From: Actinomycetota bacterium
Lineage (GTDB): Bacteria > Actinomycetota > Actinomycetes > Streptosporangiales > Streptosporangiaceae
Direction: 5' to 3'
DNA length: 44,037 bases
NCBI GenBank assembly: GCA_003168255.1
Contig: PMSU01000113.1
Location: forward strand, 1-44,037
Part shown: piece after piece, positions 1-7,668 of the stretch
How the letters are laid out: every line of letters begins with the position of its first letter
How positions within the stretch are numbered: position 1 is the stretch's first letter
The notes under the pieces: model-generated
Told to the model about the DNA's origin: nothing
What the model saw: only the letters and a program-made list of their open reading frames with translations
The model's database searches: none
Position numbers and translations under genes: made by a program

Positions 1-125
1 CAACTTAAGCTACGTGGCATTGAGCTGAGGCATGTGCTTGGCATAACCCGCGCCCTGTTCCCCGTACCTGAACCAGAGCTTCCCGCGCTGCCGGTTAATG
101 CTGATTATATGAGCGAGCAAGCTGA
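1..125. other. Left edge of window, no gene recognised
   Basis: I see no convincing coding sequence, RNA gene or repeat here. The short plus-strand frames that start in this stretch run into the VOC remnant in the wrong frame and become arginine/proline-rich, which is typical of an out-of-frame reading of high-GC DNA. Confidence 0.4.
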
Positions 126-176
126 AAAGCGCAGGCGCCGCCGTGGCAGCCACCGGGGCGGCCGGCCGCAGCCACG

Positions 177-425
177 ACCTCCGCCCTCGCGATCGACACC
201 TCGTTCGAGGCCATCAACGCCTACGCGCAGTCGGTCTTCTGGTCGCAGGTGCTGGACTTCGTCGAGGATCCCGACGATCCGAACGAGCCGGGCCACGAGG
301 AGTGCCTGACTACTTCGTGCGACCTGAGCCAGCTCCTGCTGTTCATCACCGTCCCAGAGGGCAAATATGAAGTTCAACTATCGAGCTGGAACGATGCGGG
401 CGGTGCTCACAGCGTGTCTCCGTAG
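177..425 (+). pseudogene. VOC (glyoxalase-like) family protein remnant, truncated at both ends
   Basis: One plus-strand frame (stop TAG at 423-425) reads AIDTSFEAINAYAQSVFW, then VEDPDDPNEPGHEECL, then LLLFITVPEGK. This is the usual opening strand-helix-strand pattern of small VOC/glyoxalase-type proteins (D..D.N.PGHEECL followed by a LLFxxVPEGK strand). The frame opens only after a TGA at 123-125 and contains no ATG, GTG or TTG before the conserved part, so no start is available. After VPEGK the sequence departs from the family and stops about 20 codons later, where an intact protein would continue for about 50 more residues. I infer a decayed fragment. The family assignment rests on motif recognition alone. 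Confidence 0.55.
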
Positions 426-598
426 CCTCTCAGCGGCCGCGCAGGGCGGGTTCGCGCCGGCGCGTCGCTGACGATCTAGAGGTACGGCGGGACGGGCTCG
501 GTCCGAGCTACTCGACACCACCAGTTGACAGTAGTCGTCGCACATAGGAGTATGAGCATGAGGCAGATAACGTTTACTCACCAGGGAGGGGCTGTTCA
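426..598. other. Intergenic stretch upstream of a TTG-start secreted protein
   Basis: No coding sequence is supported. A purine-rich ribosome-binding site (AGGGAGGGG, about 583-591) sits a few bases before the TTG at 599 and is the main reason for choosing that start. The composition drops in GC toward the following genes. Confidence 0.4.
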
Positions 599-1249
599 TT
601 GAAACGAGGTAGTTTCCGCCGTTACTGGATGGTATGCGTAGCGGGATTCACCGCACTTGCACTCGCCATAACGGCGATGCCCGCGTCGGCAACAACGGTG
701 CAATCTGCGACGACGGTTCATCAATCGCACTGGTTCAAGATCCGCGCGGACGATCCTGAGTACGCGATCTGTCTCGCCAATTCCGACAATACCTGTGCCG
801 GGGTGCAAGAGATCGTGGCCGGAACGAATCATGCGCGGAATGATGGGGTGCCGGTTCAAGACATCATTACCGATGTCATCGGGGCAGCTGGTATTCTCGT
901 CTCCATATGGATATGGCTCGCAACCCGCAAGGGATCGGGTAAGCACGAGAAAGTGACCGACTACCTCTCCAGCAATCCGCAAGACAACGGATTGTGCATG
1001 GGCACAACTGGCCGCGGTCAAGATGTCGGCTTTATGTCGTGTAATTCGGCCCACGGAATTTACTGGCAGGAACAGTCCGTGAACGGCGGATACCGAATGT
1101 GGAATACTCTCGGCGGTTTCCTGGAAGCTTCGACCAACAAGTCCGGATCGCCACTGTTCATCTGGAAGACTCCACGCGATTGGGTCACGTGGAACGAGTA
1201 CTGCTATAACTGCCTTGTGCGCAAGCCGCTCCGAAAAATGACTATCTGA
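599..1249 (+). CDS. Hypothetical secreted/membrane protein with signal peptide and one further hydrophobic segment
   Basis: I do not recognise a family with confidence. The 216-residue product starts with TTG at 599 behind a strong AGGGAGGGG ribosome-binding site. Residues 1-31 look like a signal peptide: a basic start, a hydrophobic core around 13-26, and an A-x-A-like end (PASA). A second hydrophobic stretch at about 89-108 (ending SIWIWLA before Arg-Lys) would be a membrane helix. The C-terminal half, about 124-205, has spaced Cys and Trp and phrases such as NGLCMGTTGRG and GFLEA, reminiscent of ricin-type beta-trefoil repeats, but this is weak. The stop is 2 bp before the next gene, so the two are probably co-transcribed. 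Codon use is noticeably less GC-biased than most neighbours, suggesting recent acquisition. Confidence 0.6.
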   Translation: MKRGSFRRYWMVCVAGFTALALAITAMPASATTVQSATTVHQSHWFKIRADDPEYAICLANSDNTCAGVQEIVAGTNHARNDGVPVQDIITDVIGAAGILVSIWIWLATRKGSGKHEKVTDYLSSNPQDNGLCMGTTGRGQDVGFMSCNSAHGIYWQEQSVNGGYRMWNTLGGFLEASTNKSGSPLFIWKTPRDWVTWNEYCYNCLVRKPLRKMTI

Positions 1250-1251
1250 TA

Positions 1252-1461
1252 ATGCGCATGCCGAAAGGTCCGCAAAATCGAAATCGAAGATTCCAGCTTT
1301 ACGGGATATTCGAGGTCCTGATCGGTATCGGTCTGACAATCGCTGACGTGATTGAGCATAACTGGTACTGGATCGTAGTAAGCGTGCTCATTCTTGGTGC
1401 GGGAACCTACTTTCTAATCTTCGCAGCGAAAGCGTCTCGCAGGGAGAGGGCCGATGCTTAA
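1252..1461 (+). CDS. Small two-helix membrane protein
   Basis: This 69-residue product begins MRMPKG; a second in-frame ATG lies at 1258. It has two hydrophobic stretches, about residues 17-34 (GIFEVLIGIGLTIADVI) and 39-59 (WYWIVVSVLILGAGTYF), flanked by basic residues at both ends, so it is probably a small integral membrane hairpin. It starts 2 bp after the stop of the preceding signal-peptide protein and shares its lower GC, so the two probably form a unit. No family was recognised. The function is unknown. Confidence 0.6.
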   Translation: MRMPKGPQNRNRRFQLYGIFEVLIGIGLTIADVIEHNWYWIVVSVLILGAGTYFLIFAAKASRRERADA

Positions 1462-1527
1462 CGCTTCAGCAAACATGCCGAGCCCCGGGGCTGGCCGAGT
1501 CGGCGACGCCACGGTAGCTTCCCTGAC

Positions 1528-1836
1528 ATGACAGTCAAACTCGTGGTCCTGTATACCCGGCCCGAAGATCCTGAGGCCTTCGACCAGCAGTACCTCGGTA
1601 CCCACATGCCGCTCGTGAGCAAGATCCCTGGCCTACAGCGCGCGGAGGCCGGCCGGTTCGTGGGCGCTGCTGACGGCGGCGAGAAGACCTACTACCGGAT
1701 GGCCGAGCTGTATTTCGCCGATCAAGACGCACTCAACGCCGGCCTCGGCTCAGCGGAGGGGGAGGCTGCCGCCGCCGACTATCAGAAGATCGCTCCGCCC
1801 GGGTCGAGGCTGTTCGTCGCCAACCTGGACGCGTGA
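1528..1836 (+). CDS. EthD-family dimeric alpha-beta barrel protein
   Basis: This 102-residue protein matches the EthD pattern: an opening strand (VKLVVLYTRPED), then FDQQYLGTHMPL with the typical HMPL motif, then IPGL, and a late FADQDALNAGLGSAEG block followed by a short strand. EthD proteins are small ferredoxin-like barrels, first met next to cytochrome P450 genes for ether degradation; many act as accessory or ring-forming proteins with no proven reaction. No P450 or ferredoxin lies nearby, so the role here is open. The length is normal for the family and the gene appears intact. It stands alone between the small membrane protein and the NHL-repeat gene. Confidence 0.8.
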   Translation: MTVKLVVLYTRPEDPEAFDQQYLGTHMPLVSKIPGLQRAEAGRFVGAADGGEKTYYRMAELYFADQDALNAGLGSAEGEAAAADYQKIAPPGSRLFVANLDA

Positions 1837-1974
1837 CGGCGCGCTGGCCGGCCGAGCACCAGAGAGGCGGGCCTTCGTCTGCGGCCGCCTTGCCCCCCAG
1901 CCGTCCTGACGCGGATGTCTCGCGTTTCCGCCGGGGTAGCCCCGGGACGTTCGGATAAAGGATGTGACCATCGC

Positions 1975-4509
1975 ATGCGCTTTCACCGACCTGGCCGGAC
2001 TGGCGTCGTCTTGGGATTGCTGGCCCTCTCGGCGATGGCATGTACCGGAGCCGGGGCGTCGGCCGCCACATCCGCTGCCCGCCACGGCGCCAGCTTGACC
2101 CGTGCCTACCAGATGATGGACCGGTACGCGGTGCCGTCCGCGGCCGGGGACATCTCGACCGTCGCGGCGGGCGTCGGCGGCCCGGGCTGGGCCAGGACGG
2201 TATCGGTCGCCAACGTCGGCGACAACGGCAAGGGACCCTGCGGGGTGTCCTACGGCTCCGGCCGCCTGTACATCGCCGACTCGGGCTCGGTGCGGAGCGT
2301 GAACCAGCGGACCGGCTGGCTGACCACGCCGGCCGGTACCGGCTCCAGCGGGCCGCTTGGCGATGGCGGCCCGGCGGCCAGCGCCAACCTGTTCAACGCG
2401 TGCGGAGTCGTGGTGGACCACCAGGGCAACCTCGTGATCGGCGACGGGGGCGACAACCGGGTCCGGGTAGTGGCGGCGAGGACCGGCACCTTCTACGGGC
2501 AGGCGATGACGGCCGGGCACATCTACCCGGTGGCAGGCAATGGGACCATCGGGCCGGCCGGGAATGGCGGCCTGGCCACCAAAGCCGACGTCACCGCGCC
2601 CGACAGCGTGGCGGTGGACGGGGCGGGCAACCTGGTCATCGGCGACGGCCACGATTCGATCCCGGACCAGGGCGGTGACACGGTCCGGGTGGTGGCGCAC
2701 CGGGCCGGCACCTTCTACGGGCAGGCGATGAAAGCCGGGCACATCTACGCCGTGGCCGGGGATGGCACCGCGGGGTACTCCGGGGACGGCGGCCTGGCCA
2801 CCGCAACCGAGCTCTGGTCCCCGCAAGGCGTGGCGGTGGACGGTGCGGGCAACCTGCTGATCGCCGACACCGGCAACCGCCGGATCCGGGTGGTGGCGGC
2901 GCGCACCGGCATGTTCTACGGCCGGGCGATGACCGCCGGTCACATCTATACCGTCGCGGGCGATGGCACGCCCGGGTTCTCCGGGGACGGCGGCCCGGCC
3001 ACCGCGGCCGAGCTCTGGGGCCCCCGCGGCGTGGCGGTGGACGGTGCGGGCAACCTGCTGATCGCCGACGCCAGAAACCATCGGATCCGGGTGGTGGCGG
3101 CCAGCACCGGCATGTTCTACGGGCAGGCAATGACCGCCGGCGACATCTACACCGTGGCCGGCGATGGCACTCATGGGTCCCTGGGGGACGGTGGGCCGGC
3201 TACCGCTGCTGAGCTCAAGGGCCCCGCCGGGGTGGCGGTGGACGGCGCGGGCAACCTGGTGATCGCCGACCGGTCGAGCGGCCGCGTCCGGGTGGTGGCC
3301 GCGACCAGCGGCATGTTCTACGGGGAGGCGATGACCGCGGGCGACATCTACGCCGTGGCCGGCAACGGCACCGCCGGGTTCTCTGGCGGCGGCGCTCCGG
3401 CCCGTTCCGCCGAGTTCTTCTATCCGGGCGATATGGCGGTGGACGGCGCGGGAAATCTGCTGATCGCCGACACCGGCGACAACCGGATCTGGGTGGTGGC
3501 GCACGCCGCCGGCACCTTCTACGGGCGGGCGATGACCGCGGGCGACGTCTACGCCGTGGCCGGCGACGGCGTCGCCGGGTTCTCCGGTGACGGCGGCCGG
3601 GCCACTGCGGCCGAGCTCAACGACCCACGCGGTGTGGCAACCGGCAGCGCGGGCAACCTGCTGATCGCTGACTCGGGCAACCAGCGGGTACGGGTGGTGG
3701 CGGCGGCCACCGGAATGTTCTACGGGCGCGCGATGACCGCGGGGCACATCTACACCGTGGCCGGCGATGGCGTGGAGGGGTTCTCCGGTGACGGCGGCCC
3801 GGCCACCGCGGCCAAGCTCCTCGGCCCGCAGGGCGTGCTGACGGACAGCGCGGGCAACCTGCTGATCGCCGACACCAGCAACGGCCGGGTGCGGGTGGTG
3901 GCGGCGGCCACCGGTACCTTCTACCGGCAGGCGATGACCGCGGGGGACATCTACACCATCGCGGGCGATGGCAACACGTTGTTCTCCGGTGATGGCGGCC
4001 CGGCCACCAGCGCCGGGGTCGACCCGCAGTGCGTGGCCGTGGACGGCGCGGGCAACCTGGTGATCGCCGACCAGAACAATGACCGGGTGCGGGTGGTGGC
4101 GGACACCACCGGTACCTTCTACGGGCGGGCGATGACCGCGGGGGACATCTATACCGTCGCGGGCGATGGCACGTCCGGGTTCTCCGGTGACGGCGGCCCG
4201 GCCACCGCGGCCGAGCTCAGCTACCCGGACGGGCTGGCGGTAGACGGCGCGGGCAACCTGGTGATCGCCGACCAGTTCAATGACCGGGTGCGGGTGGTGG
4301 CGGACGCCGCGGGCACTTTCTACGGGCGGGCGATGACCGCGGGGGACATCTATACCGTCGCGGGCGATGGCACGTCCGGGTTTTCCGGTGATGGCGGCCC
4401 GGCCGCCGCGGCCGAGCTCGCCAAGCCCGAGGGACTGGCGGTGGACGGCTCAGGCAACCTGCTGATCGCTGACACGGTGAACGACAGGATCCGGCAGATC
4501 GCCGGCTGA
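1975..4509 (+). CDS. Secreted NHL-repeat beta-propeller protein with 11 repeats
   Basis: The product is 844 residues. Residues 1-30 form an export signal (RPGR, then a hydrophobic run ending in GAGASA); Cys23 in AMAC is a poor lipobox, so signal peptidase I cleavage is more likely. I start at ATG 1975, preceded by AAAGGA at 1957-1962, rather than an upstream ATG at 1915 that would put 20 polar residues before the signal. The rest is 11 repeats of about 56 residues built on YTVAGDGTxGFSGDGGPAT, then GVAVDGAGNLLIADTGN and RVRVVAA; each pair is joined by TGTFYGRAMTAGDI. NHL repeats fold as propeller blades, often binding ligands or other surface proteins. The first repeat is the most diverged. 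The repeats are also similar at the DNA level, so copy number may vary between strains. No enzyme domain is visible. Confidence 0.85.
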   Translation: MRFHRPGRTGVVLGLLALSAMACTGAGASAATSAARHGASLTRAYQMMDRYAVPSAAGDISTVAAGVGGPGWARTVSVANVGDNGKGPCGVSYGSGRLYIADSGSVRSVNQRTGWLTTPAGTGSSGPLGDGGPAASANLFNACGVVVDHQGNLVIGDGGDNRVRVVAARTGTFYGQAMTAGHIYPVAGNGTIGPAGNGGLATKADVTAPDSVAVDGAGNLVIGDGHDSIPDQGGDTVRVVAHRAGTFYGQAMKAGHIYAVAGDGTAGYSGDGGLATATELWSPQGVAVDGAGNLLIADTGNRRIRVVAARTGMFYGRAMTAGHIYTVAGDGTPGFSGDGGPATAAELWGPRGVAVDGAGNLLIADARNHRIRVVAASTGMFYGQAMTAGDIYTVAGDGTHGSLGDGGPATAAELKGPAGVAVDGAGNLVIADRSSGRVRVVAATSGMFYGEAMTAGDIYAVAGNGTAGFSGGGAPARSAEFFYPGDMAVDGAGNLLIADTGDNRIWVVAHAAGTFYGRAMTAGDVYAVAGDGVAGFSGDGGRATAAELNDPRGVATGSAGNLLIADSGNQRVRVVAAATGMFYGRAMTAGHIYTVAGDGVEGFSGDGGPATAAKLLGPQGVLTDSAGNLLIADTSNGRVRVVAAATGTFYRQAMTAGDIYTIAGDGNTLFSGDGGPATSAGVDPQCVAVDGAGNLVIADQNNDRVRVVADTTGTFYGRAMTAGDIYTVAGDGTSGFSGDGGPATAAELSYPDGLAVDGAGNLVIADQFNDRVRVVADAAGTFYGRAMTAGDIYTVAGDGTSGFSGDGGPAAAAELAKPEGLAVDGSGNLLIADTVNDRIRQIAG

Positions 4510-4526
4510 CGCGAGGTGCGGAGCCA

Positions 4527-4931
4527 TCAGCCGCCAGCCAGCTCAGGCAGGGCGGCGAAGCCGGCGATGAGGATGTCCAGCACCAGCCCGAACCTGGTCT
4601 CGAAGTCCAGGCCCGCCCCGGTCGCCAGCGCCTCGGCGAAGTTGGGGTAGTCGGCGGGATCGACCGTCAGGTTGGCGGTGTCTGGTTCGGTGCCCTCGTG
4701 CCCGGGGGTCTGGCCCGCCTCGGCGAGGGTGTGGCCGATGACGAACATGACGACGGCGTTCAGGAGGTCCATCGCCTGGCCCAGCGGGACGTCCTGGCCG
4801 CGCAGGATCGCCAGGCCCGATTCCAGCAGCCGGAAGGCGCCGGGCGTGTTCACCGGCCGGGTCGCCACGACCGTCAGCATCCCCGGATGGGCCAGCAACG
4901 TGGCGCGGAGCGCCTGCGCGATCTGCCGCAC
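4527..4931 (-). pseudogene. TetR-family regulator C-terminal fragment, DNA-binding domain missing
   Basis: The 134-residue frame (GTG at 4931) begins VRQIAQALRATLLAHPGM and continues RPVNTPGAFRLLESGLAILRGQDV and FVIGHTLAEAGQ. This is the ligand-binding C-terminal domain of TetR-type repressors (TetR_C class). An intact protein would have about 60 more residues upstream carrying the helix-turn-helix. Here an in-frame TGA lies 3 codons before the GTG, and the other two minus-strand frames upstream do not encode a TetR helix-turn-helix. I infer loss of the N-terminal domain by deletion, with the breakpoint close to 4935-4985. It could still be expressed as a ligand-binding fragment, but a normal repressor function is unlikely. 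Confidence 0.65.
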
Positions 4932-4988
4932 CGCCTCGGTTCAGGGCGTGCCAGGCCCGGGCAGCATCTCGCCGACCGACCGTTCGTG

Positions 4989-5318
4989 ATGATGCTCGTC
5001 GCCTGCCTGACCCGCCGCCTCAACGACGGGGTCGACTACGCGACCTTCAGGAACGCCTGGATTCCGGACGAAGTGATTCCCGGCGACCCGCGCACCCGGG
5101 TGCTCAGCGCCGTCAACCTCGCGGACCCCCAGGAGCTGTGCACGCTGGCCATCATCGAAGATGCCGACCCCGCCGAAATCCCGGCCTGGATGGCGCGGAT
5201 CGCCCCTGTCGAGGCCCGCCGTCATGACCGCATCAAGCACCTGACCGGCGATCCCACGGTCAACGCCGTCTACCGCGTCGTCGCCGAGGACGACCTGTCC
5301 CAGCCGATCACCGCGTAG
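4989..5318 (+). CDS. Conserved hypothetical protein, about 109 aa
   Basis: The start is uncertain among GTG 4986, ATG 4989 and ATG 4992. I chose ATG 4989, giving MMLVACLTRRLNDGVDYATF. The first 35 residues resemble a beta strand followed by an amphipathic helix, as in small ferredoxin-like alpha-beta proteins, and the C-terminus ends in an acidic tail (AEDDLSQPITA). No catalytic motif is visible. It lies 55 bp from the TetR fragment, divergently, and about 40 bp upstream of the SDR gene on the same strand, so it may be co-transcribed with the SDR. I cannot name a family with confidence. Confidence 0.6.
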   Translation: MMLVACLTRRLNDGVDYATFRNAWIPDEVIPGDPRTRVLSAVNLADPQELCTLAIIEDADPAEIPAWMARIAPVEARRHDRIKHLTGDPTVNAVYRVVAEDDLSQPITA

Positions 5319-5356
5319 TGAAGGGGCTAGCGCGGCCCGGATGAACCGCGATTAAA

Positions 5357-6115
5357 GTGGGGCTGGTGACTGATCGCGCGATCTTGGTGACCGGGGCCTC
5401 CCGGGGCATCGGGGCGGCCATCGCCCAGGCGTTCGCCGGCCAGGGCGACCGGGTCGCCATCCACTACCGGGCGGCGTCAGCGGCCGCCGCGTCCGTGCTC
5501 GCCCAGCTGCCGGGCGGCGGCCACGTCGTCGTCCAGGCGGATCTGACCGACGCCGGAGCGGTCCGCCGCATGGTGAACGAGGCCGCCGACCGGCTCGGCG
5601 GCCTCGACGTCCTGGTGAACAACGCAGGCATTTACGAATCGCACCCGATCACCGACGTCTCGTACGAGGAGTGGCAGGCGGCCTGGCGTGACACGCTCGG
5701 CGTCAACCTCGTCGGGGCGGTGAATGCTACCTGGTGCGCGGTCCAGCACATGATCCCGCGGGGCGGCGGGCGCATCGTCAACGTGACTTCGAGGGGCGCC
5801 TACCGCGGCGAGCCCCGGCATCCGGCCTACGGGGCGAGCAAGGCCGGCCTGAACTCGTTCGGCCAGTCGATGGCCCGCCATCTGGCCCCGCACGGCATCG
5901 CGGTGGCCTCGGTGGCGCCCGGCTACGTGGCGACGGACATGACCACCGAGGAACTGGCCTCCCCGCGCGGTGACGTCATCAGGGGGCAGAGCCCGTTCGA
6001 CCGGGTCGCCAGGCCCGAAGAGATAGCCTCGGCGGTGCTCTACCTGGCGTCACCGCAAGCCGAATGGGCCAGCGGCACCGTCCTCGACCTCAACGGCGCC
6101 TCTTACCTCCGCTAA
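5357..6115 (+). CDS. SDR-family NAD(P)-dependent oxidoreductase
   Basis: The 252-residue product has all classical short-chain dehydrogenase features: cofactor loop TGASRGIG (12-19), NNAG (88-91), catalytic Ser145 in NVTS, and Tyr158-x-x-x-Lys162 in YGASK, plus PGYVATDM after the core and a C-terminal SGTVLDLNGA typical of FabG-like members. The cofactor binds at the N-terminus; the substrate is unknown. The start could be GTG 5357 (used here) or GTG 5366; neither has a strong ribosome-binding site. It follows the small hypothetical gene and is downstream of the TetR fragment, a common arrangement (TetR plus SDR) in actinomycetes. The protein appears intact. Confidence 0.85.
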   Translation: MGLVTDRAILVTGASRGIGAAIAQAFAGQGDRVAIHYRAASAAAASVLAQLPGGGHVVVQADLTDAGAVRRMVNEAADRLGGLDVLVNNAGIYESHPITDVSYEEWQAAWRDTLGVNLVGAVNATWCAVQHMIPRGGGRIVNVTSRGAYRGEPRHPAYGASKAGLNSFGQSMARHLAPHGIAVASVAPGYVATDMTTEELASPRGDVIRGQSPFDRVARPEEIASAVLYLASPQAEWASGTVLDLNGASYLR

Positions 6116-6244
6116 TACTCCAGCTGCGGGTGAGCGGGATCTGGCCGGCGTGCGGCGGTCGAAGTCCTCCGCGGGATCGGTCGTCACTGCGATCCGGCCG
6201 CGCGAGTCGCCAGCCGAGTTCGATTCCGGAGCGCATCAACCGAG

Positions 6245-6583
6245 CTACAGGCCGAAGGCTGCCATCACCGCGTGGACCGCCTCGATCACTGGGATCCCCA
6301 CCTGGCCGACCATCGTCGCGACCCCGGAGATGTTGGCCAGCGCCCGGCGCAGGGTCCCCTTTTCCACGTTGCGGTCCGGGCCGATGGCGTCCATGGACTC
6401 GTCGATTACCTGGCGGTCGGCGGCTGAGACCTGGCCGCGCAGAACCTGGACCGCGTTGATCATTTCCCGGAGCGCCGCCTGCGGATCCGCCGGCCCCTGA
6501 TTTTGAATCATGCTAATGTTGCCGCTTTTTGCCCTACCGCTTTGGTTTACTTGGTTGCCGCCGAAATTGTAGTTAGCGCTCAT
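6245..6583 (-). CDS. Small helical protein with N-terminal amyloid-like motif (putative signalling partner or effector)
   Basis: The 112-residue product begins with a glycine/asparagine/glutamine-rich motif at residues 4-25 (NYNFGGNQVNQSGRAKSG followed by NI). About 80 residues of predicted helix follow (AALREMINAVQVLRG, AADRQVIDESMDAIG, KGTLRRALANISGVATM), and the last 25 residues are hydrophobic (VGIPVIEAVHAVMAAFGL). The same motif ends the protein encoded just upstream, and the two genes overlap by the 4 bases ATGA (6580-6583), so translation is coupled. In actinomycetes, small proteins with a short amyloid signalling motif in front of a helical domain are known as partners of receptors carrying the same motif. 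I infer such a pairing here. The C-terminal hydrophobic helix could contact membranes. No enzyme motif is seen. Confidence 0.65.
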   Translation of the reverse strand: MSANYNFGGNQVNQSGRAKSGNISMIQNQGPADPQAALREMINAVQVLRGQVSAADRQVIDESMDAIGPDRNVEKGTLRRALANISGVATMVGQVGIPVIEAVHAVMAAFGL

Positions 6584-6657
6584 TTTGGGCCCATCCTAAT
6601 GTCTCCGCTTTTTGCCTTGCCGCTTTGGTTTATTTGGTTGCCGCCGAAATTGTAGTT
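6513..6657 (-). repeat. Two 62-bp direct repeat copies encoding the shared Asn/Gln/Gly motif
   Basis: Copies at 6513-6574 and 6596-6657 (offset 83 bp) differ at 5 of 62 positions. One lies at the 3' end of the FHA gene and the other at the 5' end of the overlapping small gene. The offset is not a multiple of three, yet each copy is read in the frame that gives the same peptide. The differences fall mostly at codon third positions or give conservative changes (V/I, R/K, N/D). This suggests either duplication followed by selection or ongoing gene conversion. Confidence 0.85.
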
Positions 6658-7668
6658 GTTATGGGTTTCTATTGTAGTATTCAACTCGAACCCTGGATCG
6701 TCGATCGCATCCATGATCAGGCCGACGAGTTGGCTCACCTGAGTCTCGTAGGCGCTGACCAGCGCGGTTTGCGGAGTCCCCGATGTCTCGATGACCAGCG
6801 CGTAGTATGTCCGCGCCAACAACACCGTGATCAGCCTGATGGTGCTGATGACAACCAGCACAAGAGCCAGCACAAGCACGCCGGCGGCAGCGTGGGACAG
6901 GGCATTCGAGCCCTGCACGGAGCTGAGTCGCGGGGCGAAATTCATAGCGACGGTCGCCGCGGCACCCAGGAATAGGCAGAGCACGACAGCCTTCAGGTAC
7001 CGCCGCAACGCCGCCCCACGGTCGCGTTGTAGGTGGATCGTCTGCGCCCGGGCGATATTCTGCAGCGGATAAGCCGCGGCGCCGACCCAGAGGATCCGTC
7101 GGCTGATTCGGATATCGATGAACTCGCGTTTGCGGGACGCTCGAGATGACCTCGACGCCTGTCCAGGTCTCGGCTCGCGGTCATGCGAGGATCGTGAATC
7201 CGAGCCAGCCTGCCGCAGGGTCAGCTCGACCCCGCCTACTTCGATGCGGTCGCCCGGCCGCAGCGTCCTCTCGCGAACCTTCGCGCCATTGACCGACGTC
7301 CCGTTGCTGGAACCAGCGTCAATGATCGACCAATCGCGCCCGCGACGGACAAGGTCGGCGTGGTGCCTGGAGACCTCTGGGTCATCAACGAAGACGTCCG
7401 ACGATGAAGCCCGGCCGATTGTCAGATGATCGTTGTTCAGCACCCACGTGCTGGGCGAAGGCGGACGGGCCTGCTCTAAATAGAAGCCTTCTTGATGGTG
7501 GGTGACAAGCGTCTCGGCCGGTGTTCGTGGTGATACGCCTGACGACGGTCCGCATTCTTTCCAGGAAGCATGCTGCTTACGTTGCTGCTGATACTGGACC
7601 TGCTGCTGCGCCAGCAGCGCCTGCTGAACCTGTTGGGGCTGCTGGTCGGGATTAAATGGCGGCTGCAT
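6580..7668 (-). CDS. FHA domain - DUF6232-like membrane protein with C-terminal amyloid-like motif
   Basis: The start is ATG 7668, supported by GAGGGGAG about 8 bases upstream; an ATG at 7773 would add 35 unrelated residues. The 362-residue protein has a Gln/Pro-rich N-terminus (1-35) and an FHA phosphothreonine-binding domain at about 74-155 with the conserved GR (85-86), SRHH (100-103), NGT (122-124) and NG (127-128). A basic linker follows. A DUF6232-like region (184-332; RISRRILWVGAAAYPLQNIA) contains two membrane helices, about 225-243 and 260-283. Residues 337-358 form a tail motif, NYNFGGNQINQSGKAKSG plus DI. The tail is nearly identical to the start of the next protein, which overlaps by ATGA. 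FHA binding suggests control by a Ser/Thr kinase; one is encoded at 24 kb, but a link is unproven. Confidence 0.75.
   Translation of the reverse strand: MQPPFNPDQQPQQVQQALLAQQQVQYQQQRKQHASWKECGPSSGVSPRTPAETLVTHHQEGFYLEQARPPSPSTWVLNNDHLTIGRASSSDVFVDDPEVSRHHADLVRRGRDWSIIDAGSSNGTSVNGAKVRERTLRPGDRIEVGGVELTLRQAGSDSRSSHDREPRPGQASRSSRASRKREFIDIRISRRILWVGAAAYPLQNIARAQTIHLQRDRGAALRRYLKAVVLCLFLGAAATVAMNFAPRLSSVQGSNALSHAAAGVLVLALVLVVISTIRLITVLLARTYYALVIETSGTPQTALVSAYETQVSQLVGLIMDAIDDPGFELNTTIETHNNYNFGGNQINQSGKAKSGDIRMGPK

Noticed and set aside
596..1339. Minus-strand open frame opposite the signal-peptide protein
   Set aside because: The plus-strand gene has a ribosome-binding site, signal peptide and membrane helix; the minus frame shows none.
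1750..3747. Long minus-strand open frame (665 codons) opposite the NHL gene
   Set aside because: It mirrors the NHL repeats (periodic HGVDV and HHPDP-like phrases), has no signal or domain, and arises from the high-GC antisense of the real gene.
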